Shown here: positions 1 to 7,137 of the stretch, one piece after another | Layout: every line of letters starts with the position of its first letter | How positions within the stretch are numbered: position 1 is the first letter of the stretch | Assembly (NCBI GenBank): GCA_900314745.1 | Contig: OMWK01000003.1 | Coordinates: 62,001 to 126,000, forward strand | From: an uncultured Eubacteriales bacterium | Lineage (GTDB): Bacteria; Bacillota; Clostridia; Saccharofermentanales; Saccharofermentanaceae | Length of the DNA: 64,000 nt | Direction: 5' to 3' | Notes under the pieces: model-generated | What the model saw: only the letters and a program-made list of their open reading frames with translations | Database searches by the model: none | What the model was told of the DNA's origin: nothing | Made by a program: the position numbers and the translations under genes

Positions 1-745
1 AATACATACCTTCGGAATTGAAAGTAATGCGGTCTACAAGTGTTGAACCGGAATCTGTCTCTACTGTTATGTCTGTGCTTCCGTCATCATGTCCGTCAGA
101 CCAGATATCTGCCCAGAACCAAAGCTCATAACCGTCAGGAAGATCTGTCAGTTCCTCACCGTCAACAACATACCTTGCGGTGATCGTAACGGTATCATCA
201 GTATGAACTTCGTAACTGTCGATGCTTACGTTCAATCCTTCTTCAAGCTCTTCGGATTCTTCGGTAACCTCGACAGTGATGAAAGCTATGTCAACTCTGC
301 TGCCTCCGCTCTTAACTTCAGCAGCGATATAGTATGTACCCTCGGAATTAAATGTGACCGTGTCACTTAAAACAGAACCGGAGTGTGTTCCTACGGTGAT
401 ATCCGTGCTTCCGTCATCATGTCCGTCAGACCAGATGTCTGCCCAGAACCACAACTCATATCCGTCGGGAAGTACTGTGACTTCTTCGCCGCCAACGACA
501 TAATCAGCAGTTATGTTGACAGTATCGCCGACATGAACAGACTCGCTGTCGATGCTGACCGTAAGACCGTCAGTTAATTCTTCTACTGAAGTCTCGTCCG
601 GCTCAACTGTAATTGAATCCGGAGTTACAGAAACGCTGTACTCGTCTTCAACTGCCATGACAAAAGAACTGCCGAGCGGCGACAGCAGTAACGCTGCTGT
701 TGTAAACCCGGCAACGGCTTTTTGAAAGTGTTTCATTAACGACAT
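1..745 (-). CDS. Secreted Ig-like repeat protein, partial (3' end beyond window)
   Basis: The frame stays open from an ATG at 745 down to base 1, so the C-terminus lies outside the window. Residues 1-30 form a signal peptide (MSLMKHFQKAVAGFTTAALL then a small-residue stretch ending near SFVMA). After an acidic linker come two tandem modules of about 110 residues, each with a VSIDS-V---D-V-I-A-YVV-GEE start and a Trp-rich segment (LWFWADIWSDGHDDGSTDIT) in both. The fold looks like a bacterial Ig-like or CARDB-type beta sandwich; this is inferred from the pattern. A weak GAGAGG lies upstream of the ATG. It is divergent from the GH3 gene, with which it shares a 200-bp control region. Probably surface exposed or released; ligand unknown. 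Confidence 0.75.
   Translation of the reverse strand, partial: MSLMKHFQKAVAGFTTAALLLSPLGSSFVMAVEDEYSVSVTPDSITVEPDETSVEELTDGLTVSIDSESVHVGDTVNITADYVVGGEEVTVLPDGYELWFWADIWSDGHDDGSTDITVGTHSGSVLSDTVTFNSEGTYYIAAEVKSGGSRVDIAFITVEVTEESEELEEGLNVSIDSYEVHTDDTVTITARYVVDGEELTDLPDGYELWFWADIWSDGHDDGSTDITVETDSGSTLVDRITFNSEGMY
81..450. repeat. Direct repeat of 330-bp period inside the Ig-like gene
   Basis: Bases 81-120 and 411-450 are almost identical (only one difference seen, at 107/437) and lie 330 bp apart, the length of one 110-residue module. The flanking parts of the modules have diverged more, so the Trp-rich segment has been conserved or homogenised by recombination. Confidence 0.8.
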
Positions 746-787
746 ACGGATACCTCTCGCCAACATAGACTGTAATGCGCAATTTGT

Positions 788-861
788 TGCGCAACCGGTT
801 GTTCAAATATAAAATAACAAATCGGTTTGCCCGTGAGCAATTATCAACTCATCGATAATTG
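788..861. promoter_or_regulatory. Candidate operators in a divergent control region
   Basis: CAACCGGTTG (792-801) is a perfect palindrome with a central CG, and CAAATCGGTTTG (818-829) is a near palindrome with the same central CG, centres 27 bp apart. This matches the general form of LacI/GalR-family operators, which commonly control glycosidase genes. A separate inverted repeat, CAATTATC (838-845) with GATAATTG (854-861), lies next to it. No regulator gene is in view and no convincing -35/-10 pair could be fixed. Confidence 0.35.
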
Positions 862-945
862 ATTTTGTTTTTTGTCTAAAAAGTGGAAATGCGACATCTT
901 TTTGCGCATAATGCAATTACTACAAACATTATTGGAGTGAATTAA

Positions 946-2750
946 ATGAAAAAGACAAAACTTACAGCTTTGCTGCTTGCAGGTGCGCTCGTCCTCACCT
1001 CCTGTCAGCAGACCGTGACTGAAGAGAGCGAGAGTCTCGCAGAATCAGCTGAGGTTTCCGAGGCTTCTGAAGCGGAAACATCGTCAGAAGAAACCGAAGC
1101 TTCTGTTCTCGAGGTGGACCTTGCCGATTACACAGGAATGAGTGCGGAAGAGATCGTTGCCTCACTCACCCTCGAGCAGAAGGCAGCTCAGATGGTACAG
1201 GGAGCGCTTTACAATCTCGATTACAACGATATGAGCGAGCAGTGCTACGGCTCAGTATTAAGCCATTACGACATCGTACCGGGTCCCTCAGTTGAAGATT
1301 GGAGAGAGATCACCGACGCCTATCAGGATGCCGCACTCTCTGCCCCTGCCGGCATACCGATGCTCTACGGAAACGACAGTGTTCACGGTGTCAACTTCAC
1401 AGGCGGCTGTGTCATATTCCCTCAGAACATAAACATCGGTGCCGCCCGCGATACTGAACTCACCGAGACTTACGGTGCAATTGTCGCGAGCGAGATGATA
1501 CATGCAGCTCAGATATTCAACTTCGCTCCTGTTGTAAACAACTGTCTTGATCCCCGCTGGGGCCGTGCATACGAGTGCTACTCCTCCGAGAATTCAATCT
1601 GCGATGAGATGGCAGCCGCTTTCATTACGGGACAACTCTCTGAAGGCGTCATTGTCTGCCCCAAGCACTTCTTCGCTGAAGGCTATGTCGTCTACGGCAC
1701 AGGCGAGAACTCAGACGGTGTGAACAGACTCATAGACAGAGGTGATTCACACCCCACACAGGAACAGATCGACGAGTGTCTCGCAGTGTATCAGCACATG
1801 ATCGAACTCGGCGCTCAGACCATCATGGTATCGCACACATCTTTGTGGGGCACCAAGATGCACGAGAATGCAGACTCGCAGTTAATGCCGGCATCGATAT
1901 GCTCATGGAGGCATCCAACTATGAAGCAGCACGTCAGTGCATCGTGGAAGCTGTTGAGAACGGCGACATCCCTGAGGAGCGCGTAGATGACGCGGTAAGA
2001 AGAATTATTCAGGTGAAGCTTGATGCAGGGCTTTTCGAAGATCCTTATATCGAGAACTTCACTCCCACATACGAGTTCAACTCAGAAGAGTCACACGAAG
2101 TTGCAAGGCTTCTTGCTGCAGAATCCATCGTTCCGATGAAGCTCGGAAGCTACGCCACGATCGAGCCCGGAACGCGCGTGTTCGTAATGGGCCCCGCCTC
2201 CGACGATGTAGGTGTGCTCTGCGGCGGCTGGACTTATACCTGGCAGGGTCTCACGGATGCGGAGTTCGGCGGAAGAGTTGTACCTGACGGAGTCTCAATT
2301 CTCGACGGTCTCGAGGCAGCTGCAGATGAGATAGGCTTTACGGTAGTAACGGATCCCGACGAGATGGATACCTGCGACATGATCGTTCTTTGCATCGGCG
2401 AGTACCCTTATGCAGAATGGGACGGCGACACCGAGAGCATCTCCATCACGGACGGCGCACAGACGCTCTACGGCAATGCCGAAGCCATCGAAGAAGCTGC
2501 AGAATCCAATCTTCCCACAGTTACTCTCGTAGTTTCCGGACGCAACATGAGCGTAGAGAACTATATAAGCAACTGGGATTCATGCTTCTTCTGCTACCTC
2601 CCCGGAAGTGAAGGCGGCAACGGAATCGCAGATATCCTGACGGGCGCAGTTCCGATGACAGGAACACTCCCCATGCCCTACTACGCTTCCGAAGAAGACA
2701 TCGAGGACGGCGACTTCCTCCACGACGCAGGCTGGAGCGCAGCAAACTAA
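946..2750 (+). pseudogene. Glycoside hydrolase family 3 lipoprotein, disrupted by deletion and frameshift
   Basis: The N-terminal part (946 to about 1875) and the C-terminal part (about 1878 to 2750) are in different frames. The first 310 residues carry a lipoprotein signal with lipobox LTSC (Cys20), a Ser/Glu-rich linker and the GH3 barrel motifs, including NDSVHGVN, APVVNNCLDPRWGR and PKHFFAEG. The match then jumps from KMHEN directly to AVNAGIDM, so the roughly 35-45 residues that normally lie between them are missing. That stretch holds the catalytic nucleophile Asp (usual context SDW). The rest, through the alpha/beta sandwich domain to GTLPMPYY, is intact and ends at the normal family end. 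A good SD (TTGGAG) precedes the ATG. Without the nucleophile even a frame-corrected product should not hydrolyse beta-glucosides. An assembly error is possible. Confidence 0.85.
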
Positions 2751-2768
2751 GCTTTAAGGCACATTACA

Positions 2769-2799
2769 GGGGCGGGAATCAAACCCGCCCTTTATTTTT
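2769..2799 (+). terminator. Rho-independent terminator after GH3
   Basis: GGGCGGG (2770-2776) pairs with CCCGCCC (2784-2790) across a 7-base loop and is followed by TTTATTTTTG. Confidence 0.9.
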
Positions 2800-2814
2800 G
2801 CATTAAGTGTTCAC

Positions 2815-2842
2815 TTGTAATTAACCCAGTATTTGATACAAT
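2815..2842 (+). promoter_or_regulatory. Promoter of tRNA-Pro
   Basis: TTGTAA (2815-2820) and TACAAT (2837-2842) are separated by 16 bp and end 20 bp before the tRNA, a plausible sigma-A promoter. Confidence 0.6.
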
Positions 2843-2862
2843 TCATAGGTACTTATGGTCAT

Positions 2863-2938
2863 CGAGGTGTAGCGCAGTTGGTAGCGTACGTGCTTTGGGA
2901 GCATGGGGTCGCAGGTTCGAATCCTGTCACCTCGACCA
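2863..2938 (+). tRNA. tRNA-Pro (anticodon TGG), CCA encoded
   Basis: A complete cloverleaf can be drawn: acceptor CGAGGTG/CACCTCG, D arm GCGC/GCGT, anticodon stem CGTGC/GCATG with loop TTTGGGA (anticodon TGG), T arm GCAGG-TTCGAAT-CCTGT, discriminator A and encoded CCA. The last 18 bases serve as the attachment core of the integrated element that follows. Confidence 0.97.
2921..2938 (+). other. attL core (18 bp, 3' end of tRNA-Pro)
   Basis: Identical to 8506-8523. Integration at the 3' end restored the tRNA sequence, so the tRNA gene remains intact. Confidence 0.85.
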
Positions 2939-3062
2939 CTTTTACAGATCGTATCGCAAGAAGTCAGTAATTACAGGCATTGTAGAGTTATACATTCTTG
3001 TAGAAATCTCATTTTACCAAAAACTTACCAATTTTAGCGAACTGGAACACGCACAAACAACT

Positions 3063-3093
3063 ACGACCGGATGTATAACAGCCGGTCGTTTTC
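3063..3093 (+). terminator. Terminator-like hairpin downstream of tRNA-Pro
   Basis: ACGACCGG (3063-3070) pairs with CCGGTCGT (3082-3089) across an 11-base loop, with TTTT running on from it. It lies inside the element, 125 bp beyond the tRNA, and would stop tRNA read-through into antisense cargo. Confidence 0.7.
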
Positions 3094-3120
3094 ATTCCTC
3101 TACTTTCCCTGTAACCATAG

Positions 3121-3459
3121 TCACTGTAAAGAAGAATAGTAATCCATCAGTCGAAGTAATCTATCTCCTGATAATTCTTTGTTTTGAAATATACGCACTT
3201 GATTATCCAAAGCAATTTGAAAGAAATTACTAAAGACGTCCGTATTATCCTTCCAATCTTCAACATCCAAAGTAAGCAAGCAATTCATTAAGTCACCAGG
3301 GTAAAACGTTATCATCATAAATGGATTGATCTGCAACATTCTGACAGCTATTGGCAACAAGTATTTCAGTCCGATCTTTTGACTGATCAAAAGTCGAATC
3401 TCTTCATCTGTCAGTTCACATATAGGTTTTTGTCTGGCCTTATATGATGTTATTACCAC
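3121..3459 (-). CDS. CdiI-type contact-dependent growth inhibition immunity protein
   Basis: The 112-residue product carries the pattern LTDEEIRLLISQKIGLKYLL followed by A---L--NPF and FYPGDLMNCLL, which I recognise from the immunity protein family linked to contact-dependent inhibition (CdiI-like). Family members bind and neutralise a cognate toxin domain in the cytoplasm. The chosen start is GTG and no SD is evident, so the true N-terminus may differ by a few residues; LTDEE is the first conserved block. It follows the SUKH gene by about 20 bp in the same direction. No toxin gene accompanies it, so it is an orphan immunity gene. Confidence 0.7.
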   Translation of the reverse strand: MVITSYKARQKPICELTDEEIRLLISQKIGLKYLLPIAVRMLQINPFMMITFYPGDLMNCLLTLDVEDWKDNTDVFSNFFQIALDNQVRIFQNKELSGDRLLRLMDYYSSLQ

Positions 3460-3480
3460 GTGTGATGAATAGTGTGGTGG

Positions 3481-4032
3481 CTAATCCCAACAATTCTTCT
3501 CCAATTCTTCTATAGATTCTTTGGGTTTATTATCCTCCAAAGATTCTTTAAGTCTTACTGCATCACAAAATGCTTGAAAAAAGCTCTCCAGATCATCGAA
3601 TACTCTTTTTGCATTATCGATATCTTCCGAAAGAACGTAATATACAGCTGTAGTCTCTGCTTGCCAGTAATACATTTCTCCGCCTTCATCGTAAGCAAAA
3701 GGAACCAATCTATTACTCACTACTACATCATAATCCCTATTCCATTCAACATACTGTTCGAATTCACCTATTCCTGAATCATCCGGCACAAACGTGTTAT
3801 TACCTGCCGGTTTATTCTTGTACTTTATTGGCGAGATCCCATGAAGACCATATATATCACCATCTATTCCTTTAGCATAAATAGTCTTTACCCAAGCTCC
3901 GTTATATCTAAGATAATAGTCTCGCATAAGAGACGGTATTTTTATTCCCAAACTATTCTCTATGCTGTTCAAATCCGTTTCGGTTACTTCGTGTCCTGCG
4001 TTTTTTTGAGAAATAATAGATTCTATATCCAT
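3481..4032 (-). CDS. SMI1/KNR4 (SUKH) family immunity protein
   Basis: The 183 residues follow the SUKH pattern: an N-terminal helix (LNSIENSLGIKIPSLMRDYY) with the typical P--(Y/F)--FL-like feature, then YNGA, a central glycine-rich beta region, LVPFAYDEGGEMYYW (matching the usual 'pfa-d-gGd-y-ld' motif), and a C-terminal helix with DDLESFFQAF. SUKH proteins are common immunity proteins against nuclease and other toxins of polymorphic toxin systems. Stop codon is TAG. It lies between the CdiI-like gene and a 181-residue unknown, all read toward the tRNA. Which toxin it neutralises cannot be told. Confidence 0.8.
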   Translation of the reverse strand: MDIESIISQKNAGHEVTETDLNSIENSLGIKIPSLMRDYYLRYNGAWVKTIYAKGIDGDIYGLHGISPIKYKNKPAGNNTFVPDDSGIGEFEQYVEWNRDYDVVVSNRLVPFAYDEGGEMYYWQAETTAVYYVLSEDIDNAKRVFDDLESFFQAFCDAVRLKESLEDNKPKESIEELEKNCWD

Positions 4033-4136
4033 GTTTATACTTGCTTTCTTTTCACGCTTCTACACCGTGTTTCCAATATGAATTAATTATATAACTGTTT
4101 GCAATATCTATAAAAGAATCCATTTATTGCTTCTCA

Positions 4137-4682
4137 TTATCCGCCCATATCCAAGTCCCTTGACATATCGATAAGATAACTTTTAAGAACAATTCTGCCC
4201 AAACAATTCGCTGCAAGTTCCCTTGGCGTATATCCATTAAGTTTATCTATAGATCTATCAATCCATGCATCATAACAATCCCGACCGACAAGACGAACGA
4301 TAACGTATGTTATGTTTTCATCTTGTCGGATATAATTGTTGCCAACACTAACTCTATGGGAATATTTAACTTCATTGTGCCATTCCCAAGGATTATATCG
4401 GAATAGATATGCTTTCAAAGATTTATCTATAACGATATGGGTTTTCTTGAGATACAACTCACCTTGAGCCGGGAAATCAGGGTATTTGAATAACCATTCC
4501 CGCTTACACTTAAGACATCTATAAATTTTCTTATTGATTTCACTATAAATACATCTATAATTATTCCCTTCAGCTTCAAAGTGCTTTTTTAGGTCTTCAA
4601 ATTGCCCCATGTTATTAATCATGCAACTCTTTAAAGTGCTGCAATTACAAGATGGAATCTGGTGTTGCGTTGACTCTTTCAT
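4137..4682 (-). CDS. Unknown cargo protein with Cys-rich N-terminal half
   Basis: The 181-residue soluble protein is not recognised. It has CNC and a CLKCKREW zinc-ribbon-like hairpin (preceded by NYRCIYS), a middle beta-rich part with W-EW, and a C-terminal helix containing GYTPRELAANCLG. No signal peptide or membrane segment is seen. No SD can be found before its ATG, only 27 bp after the upstream gene, so translation may be coupled. Position next to two immunity genes suggests another immunity or effector-related product; this is guilt by association only. Confidence 0.6.
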   Translation of the reverse strand: MKESTQHQIPSCNCSTLKSCMINNMGQFEDLKKHFEAEGNNYRCIYSEINKKIYRCLKCKREWLFKYPDFPAQGELYLKKTHIVIDKSLKAYLFRYNPWEWHNEVKYSHRVSVGNNYIRQDENITYVIVRLVGRDCYDAWIDRSIDKLNGYTPRELAANCLGRIVLKSYLIDMSRDLDMGG

Positions 4683-4709
4683 CGTTAAATACCGTAATCT
4701 TTAAATCCG

Positions 4710-5339
4710 TCACATCATCTGCGTAATCCAGTAATCATAGTCTTCACTGAATTTGCCGTCGAGCACATCTTCGCGGGTAAAGTCCATTCCATCGCATCTG
4801 CTGGAAAACTGTTCGTAAAAATCCCGTCGATCTGAGGCTTCCATATAGAAATCGTATCTGAATTGCACACCGTATTTATCGATGATAACGAGACTGATCT
4901 TAAAACGTTCAAGCTCATACTCCTCTTCGCCTTCATATTCGCTGATATATGTCGGATCATACGGAGTATCAATTCCACGATCTTCTGCATACTGTTCCCA
5001 TGGCATTTCTCCCAGATTGCATATGACATATTTCGATATACGCTCTAACGGGAATATCTCCTGTCCGGGAAGAATAAAGTAGTTCTTCGTAAGGATAACC
5101 GACTTGTCATAAGATGTGTTTCTAACTTGATATATCGCGGGGTTGTCGCTAAGTTCGTTGTATAGGTCATCGTAGCCGAACTCTTCTATGCGGCTCTCGA
5201 AAAAAGACTTCTCGGGGACATCCTTTTTCTTGAAAAGCTTCGAGAAGAAACCAGGTTCTTCATCTTCATCGTAGTATGACGATCTGCCTGACATGGGCTG
5301 CGGAAGTATTAGTGGTATATCTATCGTTTCAAGTCGCAT
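4710..5339 (-). CDS. Unknown cytoplasmic protein paired with the membrane protein upstream
   Basis: ATG at 5339 has the SD AGAAGGAG at the right distance; an in-frame TTG at 5363 overlaps that SD and is not used here. The 209-residue product is acidic and soluble, with a basic FFSKLFKKKD patch near residue 40 and C-terminal RDFYEQF. Its central part (YDKSVILTKNYFILPGQEIF then ISKYVI) resembles the part of the upstream membrane protein reading YDSLIILTDDFIVSANDFIY, so the two proteins seem to share a domain. 26 bp separate the genes. Function unknown. Confidence 0.6.
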   Translation of the reverse strand: MRLETIDIPLILPQPMSGRSSYYDEDEEPGFFSKLFKKKDVPEKSFFESRIEEFGYDDLYNELSDNPAIYQVRNTSYDKSVILTKNYFILPGQEIFPLERISKYVICNLGEMPWEQYAEDRGIDTPYDPTYISEYEGEEEYELERFKISLVIIDKYGVQFRYDFYMEASDRRDFYEQFSSRCDGMDFTREDVLDGKFSEDYDYWITQMM

Positions 5340-5365
5340 AGTTTTTACTCCTTCTAACTGCAATA

Positions 5366-6070
5366 TTATGCATAGTCAGGATCTTGAAGATCGGGGCACC
5401 TGAATGTCGCTTCAGGAGATCTTCTTCGCAATGCATTAATGAACATCTTTATATCTGACCGTCTTATTGCAATCAATTCTTTTTTGTGAGAACCGTTGTT
5501 CATATTGATGATTGCAGTATATACGTTCTTAAGAACCTCTCTATGGTAAACATCCGCTATCCCATTAATATATTTCTCTCTGAATTGGCGTTCATAAAGA
5601 GAAATCATCTTTATATCTGAAAGTGCATAAATGAAATCGTTAGCAGATACAATAAAGTCATCAGTAAGTATTATCAGAGAATCATAGAGATCCTCTTCAA
5701 TATAGAATGCTTCTGCATTCGAATCTGTTAATTGAGAAATGATATTATCGCGACCGAACTTATTTATCGCATCAGTAAATTCTCTTGGTGTCAAAACGTA
5801 GGCTTTCATATATATGAATATAAACCACGCATCCACAAGCAAATACACAATCAACAAACCAAGCCACCGTTCCCACTCTGTTTCAGACGGGAACAACAAC
5901 CCGATTATTATCATAATAATCAAAAATATAGTTACTCCAACAAACAACATAAATGCTTGTCGCCATACTTTGGGTGCTTTTATTCTTTTACCGTCAGAAT
6001 CTATATTACAAGGTCGTAGTATTACAGACACCTTATCCGAAGGAACATTGCCAATCAGACACTTCTTCAT
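5366..6070 (-). CDS. Unknown two-helix membrane protein, first gene of the cargo operon
   Basis: The 234-residue protein has two hydrophobic helices (about residues 38-60 and 68-90) joined by a short loop, with a cytoplasmic C-terminal region of about 140 residues. That region includes LTPREF and YDSLIILTDDFIVSA, the block shared with the next gene. SD GGAGAGG precedes the ATG. An extended -10 promoter lies 22-43 bp upstream of the start, so this gene leads the minus-strand cargo transcript. No family recognised. Confidence 0.6.
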   Translation of the reverse strand: MKKCLIGNVPSDKVSVILRPCNIDSDGKRIKAPKVWRQAFMLFVGVTIFLIIMIIIGLLFPSETEWERWLGLLIVYLLVDAWFIFIYMKAYVLTPREFTDAINKFGRDNIISQLTDSNAEAFYIEEDLYDSLIILTDDFIVSANDFIYALSDIKMISLYERQFREKYINGIADVYHREVLKNVYTAIINMNNGSHKKELIAIRRSDIKMFINALRRRSPEATFRCPDLQDPDYA

Positions 6071-6091
6071 ATAAAACCTCTCCTTTGAATT

Positions 6092-6113
6092 TCATTATAT
6101 CAAAAGTATTTGA
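6092..6113 (-). promoter_or_regulatory. Extended -10 promoter of the cargo operon
   Basis: On the minus strand the site reads TTGATATAAT, a TGnTATAAT extended -10. The 22-bp block 6092-6113 matches 11033-11054 at 20 of 22 positions; that second copy stands before another cargo operon (10965 downward). Confidence 0.65.
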
Positions 6114-6229
6114 GATAGGAGTGCGTTCAATCCAAGTTCCTCGCAAGTATAAGCATCTATTGTAATATTACAATTCCCGTTTTTACGCTCCGAACACCCC
6201 ATCAAAACTAGTGCCTTTGTCGATATATA

Positions 6230-6490
6230 TGAAGGGTTATTGAAAATTTGTGTAACCTGCTACCCAAAAAACAGGGTTTCCCATTCCTAATTAGTGAAGG
6301 GGGTAATTCAAGAAACCCTTCGTGAACATTGACAACTGCATAAAACCATCAGGCAATCGGATGGCTGGTACGAACCTGATGGCATTCGCCGGAATCAAAT
6401 CGGGGTATTAGGGGTCGTCCCCTAACAAGCAATCAGCATGTGATCGTTCACATGCGTTGCTTGCTAAACCAGATGACATTCCGAATGCAC
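6230..6490. other. Structured non-coding segment, possible transfer origin
   Basis: The 450-bp gap between 6071 and 6520 holds no gene but many inverted repeats. AGGGTTTC (6273-6280)/GAAACCCT (6312-6319); CCATCAGG (6346-6353)/CCTGATGG (6375-6382); GCATTCG (6382-6388)/CGAATGC (6482-6488). This last pair encloses two perfect hairpins: TTAGGGG-TCGT-CCCCTAA (6408-6425) and GCATGTGA-TCGT-TCACATGC (6436-6455). The second is extended by AAGCAA/TTGCTT (6427-6462). Both have the loop TCGT. Lying directly before mobC, this could be an oriT or an origin of replication; that is inference. Confidence 0.55.
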
Positions 6491-6520
6491 GTTCACTGAA
6501 AAACCGACAGGAGGCATCAA

Positions 6521-6862
6521 ATGGAAAAACCAAGGAACAGAAAAAGACCGCTTCGACTCTATATCTATGTTACCCAAGAGGAACTTGATGATATCAGAGG
6601 CAAGGCAAAGGCAGCAGGATTATCTGTAGGAGAGTACGGCAGAAGAGTAATGAGAGTTCACAAGGTCGGTATGGCTCCCACAGAGGAAGAGCATGCGATG
6701 GTATGGGAACTCAGGAGGATCGGCACCAACTTAAACCAGATAGCCAAGAAAATGAATGTGCTCGGCATTACTCCCGGAGCAAGCCTGCTAAAGTGCATTG
6801 ATGATCTTGAGGAACTCAAAACAACCATTGATACAACATTAATAAACAGAATGAGAGGATAA
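6521..6862 (+). CDS. mobC: MobC-like relaxosome accessory protein
   Basis: The 113-residue protein has the MobC plan: a basic N-terminus, a ribbon-helix-helix-like start (LRLYIYVTQEELDDIRGKAK), GLSVGEYGRRV, and the conserved ELRRIGTNLNQIAKKMN block near residues 67-83. MobC proteins bind oriT and help a relaxase melt DNA during plasmid mobilisation. SD AGGAGG lies 6 bp before the ATG. It sits just after the structured segment and 3 bp before xis. There is no relaxase gene in the element, which is unusual for a mobC neighbourhood. Confidence 0.85.
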   Translation: MEKPRNRKRPLRLYIYVTQEELDDIRGKAKAAGLSVGEYGRRVMRVHKVGMAPTEEEHAMVWELRRIGTNLNQIAKKMNVLGITPGASLLKCIDDLEELKTTIDTTLINRMRG

Positions 6863-6865
6863 ACT

Positions 6866-7063
6866 ATGAAAGACAAAATCGCATTATCACAGAAGTCATT
6901 ACTGACACTGGAAGAAGCATCGGCATACTTCAACATCGGGGTATGTAAGATCAGAGAACTGACCAACGATGAGAACTGCCCGTATGTGTTATGGAATGGA
7001 AATAAAAGACTTATCAAACGTCAGTTGCTCGAAGAACACTTAAATCGCCTGTACTCAATTTAA
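6866..7063 (+). CDS. xis: Excisionase (Tn916 Xis-like)
   Basis: The 65-residue protein matches small winged-helix excisionases: LLTLEEASAYFNIGVCKIRE forms the helix-turn-helix, NCPYVLWNGNKRLIKRQLLEEHL the wing and last helix. Such proteins bend the attachment site and steer the integrase toward excision. GAGG precedes the ATG. It lies between mobC and the integrase gene on the same strand. Confidence 0.85.
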   Translation: MKDKIALSQKSLLTLEEASAYFNIGVCKIRELTNDENCPYVLWNGNKRLIKRQLLEEHLNRLYSI

Positions 7064-7078
7064 CAAAAATGACTAAAG

Positions 7079-7111
7079 ACACGTACGGGTTTATAATTAA
7101 CTCGTGCGTGT
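7079..7111 (+). promoter_or_regulatory. Imperfect hairpin upstream of the integrase gene
   Basis: ACACGTACG (7079-7087) can pair with CGTGCGTGT (7103-7111) with one G-T pair across 15 bases. It lies between xis and the integrase SD and could weaken or gate integrase expression; no U-run follows. Confidence 0.35.
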
Positions 7112-7137
7112 TCTATGTTCATTAGGAGGATTATTTA

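Noticed and set aside
89..577. Plus-strand open frames at the left edge
   Set aside because: They are antisense to the continuous minus-strand Ig-like gene, which has a signal peptide and repeated modules.
4683..4697. 14-base match (ACGGTATTTAACGA) between the start region of the Cys-rich gene and the brnT remnant
   Set aside because: Too short, and the translated neighbourhood shows no further BrnT similarity.
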